Notes under the pieces: generated by a model | Told to the model about the DNA's origin: nothing | Database searches by the model: none | Seen by the model: only the letters and a program-made list of their open reading frames with translations | NCBI GenBank assembly: GCA_902476665.1 | Contig: CABSEO010000139.1 | Coordinates: 1-5,909, forward strand | Length of the DNA: 5,909 nucleotides | Origin: an uncultured Emergencia sp. | Lineage (GTDB): Bacteria > Bacillota > Clostridia > Peptostreptococcales > Anaerovoracaceae | Direction of reading: 5' to 3' | Made by a program: the position numbers and the translations under genes | Shown: positions 1 to 5,267 of the stretch, in pieces | Layout: every line of letters begins with the position of its first letter | How positions within the stretch are numbered: position 1 is the stretch's first letter

Positions 1-1500
1 CAGAGAGCTGACGGAGTCTTCGTGATAATTAAAGGTGACCCCTTTAATCTTCAGTCTGGCTGTCAGATAGTTATGTTTTCTGGTAAACTCCTCAGTCGTA
101 TTCTGCGGTGCCCACTGGAACGGAGTATGAGCCTTAGGAACGAAATTTGAAACGCTGACCGTAACAGTAAAACGTCCGCCCTTTCCTGAGTTTCTGTGCA
201 GTTTCACAATATTTTCCGCAATTTCGGCAATGCCGTCCAGATCTTCATCTGTCTCCGTCGGAAGTCCGATCATGAAATACAGCTTGATATGCTTCCACCC
301 AAGTTCGATTGCCTGTTCCACGGCATCATAAATATCCTTTTCCGTAATTCCTTTATTAATCACGTCACGAAGCCTCTGGGTGCCTGCTTCCGGTGCAAAG
401 GTCAGCCCTGACTTCTTGTAGCCCTGAATCTCTTCCAGCACCTGGAATGAAAAACTGTCAAGCCGCAGAGACGGCAGAGACAGAGATACATTCTGCTCCT
501 TGCACTTTCTCATCAGCTCCACCGCCAGCCGCTCAAAGGCGGAATAGTCACTAGTGGACAAAGAAAGCAGGGAAAGCTCCTCGTGCCCTGTGCTGGCAAG
601 TTGCTGCATAGCAAGCTCTGTGATCTTTTCTTTTGAGCGCTCACGAACCGGACGATAAATCATACCTGCCTGACAGAAACGGCAGCCTCTGGTGCAGCCT
701 CGGAAAGTCTCCACCACTGCCCTGTCATGTACCGTCTCCATCAGGGGCACAATAGGCTCAGCAGGAAATTCCACCTGTTCAAGATCTTCTACAATACAGC
801 GCTGCACCCGTTCAGGCGCCCCGGCGAAAAGCTTTCTGTAAGTCTTTACTGTGCCGTCTTCGTTGTATACAGGTTCATAGAAAGACGGAATATATACTCC
901 CGTATCACCTGCAATCTGTTCCAGAAATTCTCTTTTTGAGAGTCCTTTTTCCTTTGCCGCAGCATATTTTTTCATAAGCAGAGGAAGGCATTCCTCTCCG
1001 TCTCCGATGAGAAAAATATCGATAAAATCAGCCAGCGGTTCCGGATTATAAGCACAGGGACCTCCTGCAATAATAAAAGGATATTCCTCTCCTCTCTCCT
1101 TTGCCAGCAAAGGGATACCGCCCAGCTCCAGCATGTCCAGAATCGTAGTAAAAGACATTTCATACTGAAGTGTAAACCCAAAAAAGTCCATATCTCTGAC
1201 AGGTGTTTTGCTTTCCAGAGTGTAAAGAGGTACTCCCTCTTCCTTCATCAGTTTTTCCATATCAGCCGCCGGGGCAAAAACCCGCTCACAGGCTACCTGT
1301 TCCTGCCGGTTAAGAATATGATACAGAATCTGCAGTCCCAGATAGGACATTCCGATTTCATACAGATCCGGAAAGGCAAAGGCGAATCTCACCTTTACAT
1401 CCTCAGGTTTTTTGCAGACAATGTTCACTTCATTTCCGATATATCTGGCAGGTTTTTCCACCTGCTTCAGTAAGTGTTCCAGTTTCGTATTCAGATTCAT
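1..1500 (-). CDS. Radical SAM protein, B12-binding-like N-terminus (TIGR03960-type); 3' end beyond window
   Basis: An open frame of 500 codons starts with ATG at 1498-1500 and leaves the window without a stop; I translated it fully and found no frameshift. AAAGG lies about 8 nt before the start, and the gene begins 31 nt after the HD gene stops. Residues 1 to about 230 look like the degenerate B12-binding-like region of this family (for example FAFPDLYEIGMSYLGLQIL and IAGGPCAYNPEPLADF). The radical SAM core carries the CxxxCxxC cluster as CTRGCRFC, with cysteines at residues 269, 273 and 276, which would bind the 4Fe-4S cluster that cleaves S-adenosylmethionine. Later blocks (SLSTSDYS, FAPEAGTQRLRDVINKG, IGLPTETDED) are typical of the group. 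The substrate is not established. Relatives often lie beside a DUF2344 gene, RNase G and rplU, so an RNA- or ribosome-related role is plausible, but that is inference. The family call is strong, the function open. Confidence 0.9.
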   Translation of the reverse strand, partial: MNLNTKLEHLLKQVEKPARYIGNEVNIVCKKPEDVKVRFAFAFPDLYEIGMSYLGLQILYHILNRQEQVACERVFAPAADMEKLMKEEGVPLYTLESKTPVRDMDFFGFTLQYEMSFTTILDMLELGGIPLLAKERGEEYPFIIAGGPCAYNPEPLADFIDIFLIGDGEECLPLLMKKYAAAKEKGLSKREFLEQIAGDTGVYIPSFYEPVYNEDGTVKTYRKLFAGAPERVQRCIVEDLEQVEFPAEPIVPLMETVHDRAVVETFRGCTRGCRFCQAGMIYRPVRERSKEKITELAMQQLASTGHEELSLLSLSTSDYSAFERLAVELMRKCKEQNVSLSLPSLRLDSFSFQVLEEIQGYKKSGLTFAPEAGTQRLRDVINKGITEKDIYDAVEQAIELGWKHIKLYFMIGLPTETDEDLDGIAEIAENIVKLHRNSGKGGRFTVTVSVSNFVPKAHTPFQWAPQNTTEEFTRKHNYLTARLKIKGVTFNYHEDSVSSL

Positions 1501-1531
1501 TGGTTACCTTTCTGTCAATCATTTTTCTATC

Positions 1532-2050
1532 TCACACAAAGAGACTGTCAATACTCTGTCCGATAGTATCTTCAATCTTTTCCATCAGGACTTTTGTGTC
1601 TGCCTTTTTCCTGAGAATCCTTTTCCTTACTTCCGGATCTTCAGGAGCCTTGGCCAGAATATACTCAATACGTTCATCAAGACCCACATATCGATCCTCT
1701 TTCACCAGCCGATCTCCCAGGCAGACCATATCTGTCTCATTGAGTTTTTCAAATGGGTGAAAATCAAAGTTCATGTGTACTCTGACGATGGCGGCCTCAT
1801 CCCTGTATCCCAGATTTTCCAGAATCTCTGCGCCTACATCCCAGTGCCTGTCCTGAACTCTTGCCACATCATGAGCAAGGCCTGCTCCTTTTACCAGTGC
1901 CAGATCCATATGAAAACCGCAGTGGTTAAGATGCCTTGCGATGGTTTCCGCCACATGACTCACCGCTGCACAATGGGCGATCACGTGAGGCGGGGTACCA
2001 TAGCGCTCATAAAGCAGTTCACACGTTTCTTCCGTAATTCTCTTTGTCAT
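1532..2050 (-). CDS. Small HD-domain phosphohydrolase
   Basis: This is a 172-residue protein starting with ATG at 2048-2050. AAAGG sits about 14 nt upstream, a rather long spacing, but no better start exists. The HD superfamily signature is visible: H26, the H60-D61 pair in GLAHDVAR, H69, and H92 in IVRVHMNF. These would bind one or two metal ions and hydrolyse a phosphoester or nucleotide. The block around GAEILENLGYRDEAAIV resembles the stand-alone HD proteins and the HD halves of nucleotidyltransferase-HD fusions. The C-terminal third is charged and helical (LDERIEYILAKAPEDPEVRK), with no second domain. It starts 33 nt after the LytM-like gene and ends 31 nt before the radical SAM gene, so the pair is probably cotranscribed. 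The substrate is unknown. It is not a clear YqeK, although yqeK often lies downstream of obg in Firmicutes. Confidence 0.85.
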   Translation of the reverse strand: MTKRITEETCELLYERYGTPPHVIAHCAAVSHVAETIARHLNHCGFHMDLALVKGAGLAHDVARVQDRHWDVGAEILENLGYRDEAAIVRVHMNFDFHPFEKLNETDMVCLGDRLVKEDRYVGLDERIEYILAKAPEDPEVRKRILRKKADTKVLMEKIEDTIGQSIDSLFV

Positions 2051-2077
2051 AAGTTTTATACCAGCCTTTCAGCTATT

Positions 2078-2086
2078 AGTATATCA
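2078..2086 (-). promoter_or_regulatory. Possible extended -10 promoter for the HD and radical SAM genes
   Basis: On the minus strand, TGATATACT combines a TGn extension with a good -10 hexamer (TATACT). Its TGA is also the stop codon of the LytM-like gene. A start point near 2071 would leave a leader of about 20 nt before the HD gene. The -35 region at 17-nt spacing (ATGAAT) is poor. This could let the HD and radical SAM genes be expressed in vegetative cells independently of the sporulation-type gene upstream. It could also be a chance match in AT-rich sequence. Confidence 0.35.
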
Positions 2087-2590
2087 CAAATCTTTCTGCA
2101 ATTCATAAAAAAAATCCTGGCCGCATTCTGTATCATAGCTTCCGATAATCTCACCCCTCTGTACCCGCTCATCCTCTATTACATTGATATTGCTTAAATG
2201 ACCGTACACCGTTGTGGCATTTTCATGTTTGATTCTGATAAAAAGCCCCAGTTCTTTATCCTTGCCTGAAGCAATCACCATTCCACCCGCTGCGGCATGA
2301 ACCTGCTTTACAGCAGAATCGGATTTTTCGTCGATGGGTGCTCCATACTGGGAATCAGAATTTGCTCTGGCCACAGCAGAAACCACTTTGGATGGTGCGT
2401 TACTGAGAAAATCAGGAAGCTGCGCCATTACAGTTCTGACATCTTCCATGGTGAGCTGAGTCATTATAACACTTCTTGCTTTCTCATAATATCTGGCAAA
2501 GTATGGATTTTCTATGGTTTTACCACAAACTGCCACAGTCATCAGCAGCATGCAGATCATAATCTGGCAGTACAGTTTCTTTCTGTTCAT
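2084..2590 (-). CDS. SpoIVFA-like membrane-anchored LytM/M23-fold protein lacking the metal site
   Basis: A 168-residue protein starts with ATG at 2588-2590 behind AGAGGTG at 6-nt spacing. Residues 6-22 form a hydrophobic N-terminal anchor, followed by a charged linker. From about residue 97 there is a LytM fold: VHAAAGGMVIASG, GLFIRIKHENATTVYGHLSNINV, then RGEIIGSY. Active M23 enzymes need an HxxxD and a C-terminal HxH as zinc ligands. Here no HxxxD is present, the HxH position reads DFFYEL, and only the YGHL histidine (H131) remains, so the domain is probably non-catalytic. That matches SpoIVFA, which restrains the intramembrane protease SpoIVFB that processes pro-sigma-K, and in Bacillus subtilis spoIVFAB lies next to rplU. 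The protein is shorter than Bacillus SpoIVFA (about 264 residues), and no spoIVFB follows. A sigma-E-like promoter precedes it. An alternative is another non-enzymatic M23 scaffold such as a SpoIIQ relative. Confidence 0.7.
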   Translation of the reverse strand: MNRKKLYCQIMICMLLMTVAVCGKTIENPYFARYYEKARSVIMTQLTMEDVRTVMAQLPDFLSNAPSKVVSAVARANSDSQYGAPIDEKSDSAVKQVHAAAGGMVIASGKDKELGLFIRIKHENATTVYGHLSNINVIEDERVQRGEIIGSYDTECGQDFFYELQKDL

Positions 2591-2597
2591 AAAATCA

Positions 2598-2636
2598 CCT
2601 CTATATAATCCTATATCTAATCGTATTACATAGAGG
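2598..2636 (-). repeat. Inverted repeat covering the SD of the SpoIVFA-like gene
   Basis: On the minus strand, CCTCTAT (plus positions 2630-2636) is perfectly complementary to ATAGAGG (2598-2604), which contains the Shine-Dalgarno core of the downstream gene. The 25-nt interval is AT-rich. In RNA reading through from obgE the two arms could pair and hide the ribosome binding site. A transcript started at the sigma-E-like promoter would lack the upstream arm. The pairing is visible; the regulatory effect is inferred, and seven pairs with a long loop is only moderately stable. Confidence 0.35.
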
Positions 2637-2648
2637 CAGAGAATATGC
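2620..2648 (-). promoter_or_regulatory. Sigma-E-like sporulation promoter
   Basis: Reading the minus strand, GCATATT (plus 2642-2648) fits the sigma-E -35 consensus KMATATT fully. After 14 nt comes AATACGAT (2620-2627), which agrees with the -10 consensus CATACANT at all but two defined positions. The predicted start near 2612 gives a leader of about 20 nt with a good ribosome binding site. Mother-cell sigma-E control is what is known for spoIVF in Bacillus subtilis, which supports both the promoter and the gene call. No convincing sigma-A promoter is seen in this 61-nt gap. Confidence 0.5.
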
Positions 2649-2651
2649 TAT

Positions 2652-3944
2652 TTAGTCTTCATCCCAGTACTCAAACTCATAGTCAAAGATTCTGATAGTG
2701 TCGCCTTCTTCAAGGCCCAGTTCCTTCAGCTTCTCAATGCCGCCCCGCTTTTCAATATACTTGTACAGATAACGGAGAGAACCCATGTCATTGAAGTTGG
2801 TGGAATCAAATATCTTCTGGAGCTGTCTGCCGCTGAGAACATAGACAGTTCCTTCTTTTGAGGCATAAACCTCTTTAAAGTCCGGATCTTTGTCGTCGGT
2901 TTCAAAGTCAAAGTATTCGTACTCTTCCTCAGGCTGCGGATTCAGGGCTGCCTTCTCAAGCTCTTCCAAAGCAGCAGTCATCAGTTCATGAACTCCCAGA
3001 TTGATTGGCGCACAGATTGGGAAAACGCGGTATCCTTTACTCTCCACATACTCCCTGAATCTGATATACTGCGGATCATCTTCTTCGATCATGTCCATCT
3101 TATTTGCTGCCACCAGCATGGGCTTTTCTGCAACTCTGCTGCTGTACTGAGCCAGCTCGTTGTTAATCTTGTCAAAATCCTCAACGGGATCCCGTCCTTC
3201 ACTGCCTGAAACGTCAACCACATGGATCAGCACCTTGGTTCGCTCGATGTGCTTAAGGAACTTGAGTCCCAGTCCCAGACCCTTGTGTGCGCCCTCAATG
3301 ATCCCTGCGATATCTGCCATAACAAAGCTGGTGTCATAAAGCTTCACCACACCCAGATTCGGCGTAATAGTTGTAAAATGATAGTTCTCAATCTTCGGCT
3401 GAGCGCTGGTAGCAGTTGCAAGCAGACTGGATTTCCCCACATTTGGAAACCCTACAAGTCCCACGTCAGCAATCATTTTCATTTCCAGTATAATCGTTCT
3501 TTCTTTGGCAAAGCCTCCTGCTTCGGCAAAATTCGGTGCCTGACGGACGGAATTCTTAAAATTGGTGTTACCTTTACCGCCTTTACCGCCTTTAGCGGCT
3601 ACAAAACTGTCTCCATCATCGACCAGATCCTTCATAATTCGGCCGCTTTCCTCATCAATGACCACAGTGCCCATGGGAACTCGGATAATCAGATCCTGAC
3701 CGTTCTTGCCGAATTTCTTTTTCTTCATGCCGTCCTGACCGTTTTCGGCTTCATATTTTCTCTTATAGCGGAAATCCATCAATGTCCGCAGATTTCTGTC
3801 TGCCTGAAAGATGACGTCTCCGCCTTTTCCGCCGTCACCACCGTCGGGACCGCCTTCAGGTACAAAAGGCTCCCTTCTGAAGGAAACACATCCGTTTCCG
3901 CCTTTTCCTGATTTTATAAAAATTTTGGCTCTATCTACAAACAT
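2652..3944 (-). CDS. obgE: Obg/CgtA ribosome-assembly GTPase
   Basis: This is a full-length Obg GTPase of 430 residues. The start ATG at 3942-3944 follows a strong AGGGAGG at about 7-nt spacing. Residues 1 to about 158 are the glycine-rich Obg fold (GGPDGGDGGKGGDVIF, GGKGGKGNTNF). The G domain has G1 GFPNVGKSS (165-173), the switch I threonines in TTITPN (191-196), G3 DIAG (211-214) and G4 NKMD (281-284). G5 reads ICAP (310-313) where ISA is usual. Residues from about 350 form the C-terminal OCT domain typical of Gram-positive Obg, followed by an acidic tail. Obg binds the maturing 50S subunit and links ribosome assembly to GTP and (p)ppGpp levels; in Bacillus subtilis it also affects sporulation and the general stress response. 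The rplU-rpmA-obgE order is conserved in bacteria, but here an intrinsic terminator separates rpmA from obgE. yhbY and nadD, which often follow in Clostridia, are absent. Confidence 0.98.
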   Translation of the reverse strand: MFVDRAKIFIKSGKGGNGCVSFRREPFVPEGGPDGGDGGKGGDVIFQADRNLRTLMDFRYKRKYEAENGQDGMKKKKFGKNGQDLIIRVPMGTVVIDEESGRIMKDLVDDGDSFVAAKGGKGGKGNTNFKNSVRQAPNFAEAGGFAKERTIILEMKMIADVGLVGFPNVGKSSLLATATSAQPKIENYHFTTITPNLGVVKLYDTSFVMADIAGIIEGAHKGLGLGLKFLKHIERTKVLIHVVDVSGSEGRDPVEDFDKINNELAQYSSRVAEKPMLVAANKMDMIEEDDPQYIRFREYVESKGYRVFPICAPINLGVHELMTAALEELEKAALNPQPEEEYEYFDFETDDKDPDFKEVYASKEGTVYVLSGRQLQKIFDSTNFNDMGSLRYLYKYIEKRGGIEKLKELGLEEGDTIRIFDYEFEYWDED

Positions 3945-3963
3945 TTCAAAACCTCCCTTTCCG

Positions 3964-3983
3964 GTTTCATCAGCAGTTGAAAC
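3964..3983 (-). other. Small hairpin in the obgE 5' region
   Basis: On the minus strand GTTTCA and TGAAAC can form a 6-bp stem with an 8-nt loop, just after the rpmA terminator and before the obgE ribosome binding site. It might act as the 5' end of a processed obgE transcript. No regulator is recognised, and a stem of this size can occur by chance. Confidence 0.2.
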
Positions 3984-3995
3984 TCGCCTGCTACG

Positions 3996-4024
3996 AAAAA
4001 AGCCCCTAAATATGCTTAGGGGCT
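3996..4024 (-). terminator. Intrinsic terminator after rpmA
   Basis: On the minus strand AGCCCCTAA, a 6-nt loop (GCATAT) and TTAGGGGCT form a perfect 9-bp stem with a GC-rich middle, followed by a run of six T (the first is the last stem base). It begins 7 nt after the rpmA stop codon, the expected position for a Rho-independent terminator. It would end most rplU-rpmA transcripts. Since I see no clear promoter between it and obgE, it may be partly read through so that obgE is made at a lower level than the ribosomal proteins. Confidence 0.9.
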
Positions 4025-4031
4025 CGAAATT

Positions 4032-4298
4032 TTATGCTTCTTTAGCAGCCGGGTAAACGCTTACCTGTTTTCTGGTCTTGTCTTTTCTTTCAAATCTTAC
4101 AGTACCTTCAATCTTGGCAAACAGTGTGTCGTCTCCACCGATACCTACATTGTTACCAGGGTGGAATTTTGTACCTCTCTGTCTTACCAGAATGCTGCCG
4201 GCGCTTACAAACTGACCGTCACCTGTCTTGACGCCTAAACGTTTCGACTCGGAATCACGACCGTTCTTAGAGCTACCTACTCCCTTTTTACTTGCCAT
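4032..4298 (-). CDS. rpmA: 50S ribosomal protein L27, without the Firmicutes N-terminal extension
   Basis: This 88-residue protein is clearly L27: [20 protein letters not shown] at the N-terminus, then [20 protein letters not shown] and a basic C-terminal part. The N-terminal tail reaches the peptidyl transferase centre. In most Firmicutes L27 is made with an extra stretch of about nine residues ending in a Prp cleavage site (type LxLQxFA, before xKKG). Here the protein starts directly at MASKKG. The start is fixed by AGGGAGGTG about 8 nt upstream; the in-frame upstream codons contain no ATG, GTG or TTG and meet a TAG 30 nt before the start. The gene begins 39 nt after the rplU stop, too small a gap for prp. 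It is followed at once by an intrinsic terminator. Confidence 0.98.
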   Translation of the reverse strand: MASKKGVGSSKNGRDSESKRLGVKTGDGQFVSAGSILVRQRGTKFHPGNNVGIGGDDTLFAKIEGTVRFERKDKTRKQVSVYPAAKEA

Positions 4299-4337
4299 AG
4301 TCAGACACCTCCCTACTATTCGTGGCTATTTGGAAAA

Positions 4338-4835
4338 TTACTTCGCAGCTTCGATGGTTTCGATGATAACAGCTTTTGTAGCTTTTTCATCTACTTCAAT
4401 ACCATGCTCTTTTGCGTAAGCAATCAGTTCATCTTTCTTCATGGAAGCGGAAACTTTCTTTTCCTTTGCTTCTTCTTTTACTTCTTCAGCTTCCTGTACA
4501 GGAGCTTCTTTCTTAGGAGCAGCTTTTCCTCCTAAGGATTCAATCTTAACCATTGTGTATGGCTGTCTGTGACCCTGTTTCTTTCTGTAGTCCTTCTTGG
4601 CCTTGTACTTGTAGATGATGACTTTCTTTCCTTTGCCGTTCTCTACAACCTCTCCGGATACTACTGCGCCTTCAACGTATGGAGCGCCTACCTTCAGGTT
4701 ACCTTCTTCGGCTAAAACCAGTACTTTGTCGAATTCTACCTTGTCTCCGGCTTCTACGTTCAGCTTTTCGATTGTTAAAACGTCGCCTTCCTGAACTCTG
4801 TACTGCTTTCCGCCTGTTTCAATTACTGCGTACAT
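4338..4835 (-). CDS. rplU: 50S ribosomal protein L21 with a C-terminal HeH/SAP-like extension
   Basis: L21 binds 23S rRNA on the 50S subunit. The chosen start is ATG at 4833-4835, behind GAGGAGG at about 9-nt spacing and giving the conserved [19 protein letters not shown] longer in-frame reading to 4973 is open but would run through the promoter and leader, so I reject it. Residues 1 to about 102 are canonical L21, ending with [19 protein letters not shown]. About 62 residues then follow that standard L21 (about 102 residues in Bacillus subtilis) lacks: a Lys/Glu/Ala/Pro-rich linker (103-130), then [20 protein letters not shown] and a final helix ([10 protein letters not shown]). This ending has the two-helix pattern of HeH/LEM or SAP-like nucleic-acid-binding modules. 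The frame is continuous with even codon use, so the extension is genuine. Its role is unknown; RNA binding or ribosome tethering is a guess. Confidence 0.97.
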   Translation of the reverse strand: MYAVIETGGKQYRVQEGDVLTIEKLNVEAGDKVEFDKVLVLAEEGNLKVGAPYVEGAVVSGEVVENGKGKKVIIYKYKAKKDYRKKQGHRQPYTMVKIESLGGKAAPKKEAPVQEAEEVKEEAKEKKVSASMKKDELIAYAKEHGIEVDEKATKAVIIETIEAAK

Positions 4836-4926
4836 GTGTTTATTACCTCCTCTATCCAGTCTCGCCTTATGGGGCAGCGAACAGTTCGCTTTGCATGAAA
4901 AATAAACCCTTTCCGAGCGGTCTAAC
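4836..4926 (-). promoter_or_regulatory. rplU 5' leader, possible L21-type autoregulatory leader
   Basis: A leader of about 90 nt lies between the predicted start point and the rplU start codon. It holds a compact hairpin, AGCGAA-CTG-TTCGCT (plus 4876-4890), and a possible smaller GCC/GGC pairing next to it, before the GAGGAGG ribosome binding site. Many Firmicutes rplU genes have a structured leader proposed to be bound by L21 itself. I cannot match this one to that family by eye, so the assignment rests on position, length and the hairpin. Confidence 0.35.
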
Positions 4927-4932
4927 TCAATT

Positions 4933-4990
4933 AGTATAGCATGGGAATCCATGCTTGTCAATGTATTTTTCAAGGTTTTTTAACTTAATT
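4933..4990 (-). promoter_or_regulatory. Strong sigma-A promoter of rplU-rpmA, with UP-like A/T tract
   Basis: The minus strand has a perfect -35 TTGACA (plus 4956-4961), a 17-nt spacer and -10 TATACT (4933-4938) preceded by TGC, an extended -10. Upstream, runs of A and T (4962-4990) resemble an UP element, as expected for a ribosomal protein operon. The spacer and the first -10 base contain a perfect inverted repeat, AGCATGG-4 nt-CCATGCT (4938-4955). Confidence 0.9.
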
Positions 4991-5267
4991 AGATGTCAAC
5001 ATTAAATTAAAAAACTTTTTTATCAAAGAAAAAAACATTACATCTAACATGAAATGAATTTTGAGTGAATGATAACGCATTATTGAGCACAAAAAACATA
5101 TTACAGTAAAAAGAAAGAAAATTATCACATGCCAAAAAGACTTTTCTGTTTATCAGAAATGTCTTTTTATAATTAGAAAAAATATTTTAGCTAAATTTAA
5201 AATTATTTGAACTACTTGTTAATCTAAGTTCAATATGTCATCTCATAAATTAAAATTTTAAGTCGCA
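4991..5267. other. AT-rich intergenic region between the rplU promoter and the IS30 transposase
   Basis: I see no gene here. The stretch is much richer in A and T than the rest of the window. It contains the bidirectional terminator hairpin listed separately, an inverted repeat TTGAACT/AGTTCAA (5207-5213 and 5227-5233), a 10-bp palindrome TTTAGCTAAA (5186-5195), and a distant pair TTAGATGT/ACATCTAA (4989-4996, 5040-5047). The inner end of the IS30 element must lie in this gap, probably within about 40 nt of the transposase stop, but its terminal repeat cannot be fixed without the other end. Confidence 0.6.
5134..5168. terminator. Bidirectional intrinsic terminator hairpin
   Basis: AAAAAGACTTTTCTG, loop TTTAT, and CAGAAATGTCTTTTT form a 15-bp stem with one mismatch. 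The A-run on one arm and T-run on the other make it able to stop transcription from either side. Read on the minus strand it would end transcripts coming from the IS30 side and insulate the rplU promoter. It may be the original terminator of the gene that lay upstream of rplU before the insertion. Confidence 0.8.

Noticed and set aside
1412..2197. A 261-codon plus-strand open frame opposite the HD gene
   Set aside because: It overlaps the HD gene, the start of the radical SAM gene and the end of the LytM gene antisense. It lacks a ribosome binding site and a recognisable domain, while the minus-strand frames have clear family motifs.
3222..3911. A 229-codon plus-strand open frame inside obgE
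   Set aside because: It is the complement of a highly conserved GTPase gene and its translation shows no known family; it is a shadow of obgE.
4836..4973. In-frame N-terminal extension of rplU by 46 codons
   Set aside because: The extra codons cover the -10, part of the -35 to -10 spacer and the leader of a near-perfect promoter. The internal ATG has an excellent ribosome binding site and gives the conserved L21 N-terminus.
4989..5047. Inverted repeat TTAGATGT/ACATCTAA as a possible mobile element end pair
   Set aside because: The arms are 8 bp, 43 nt apart, in very AT-rich sequence, with no gene between them and no direct repeats flanking them; chance is the simplest explanation.
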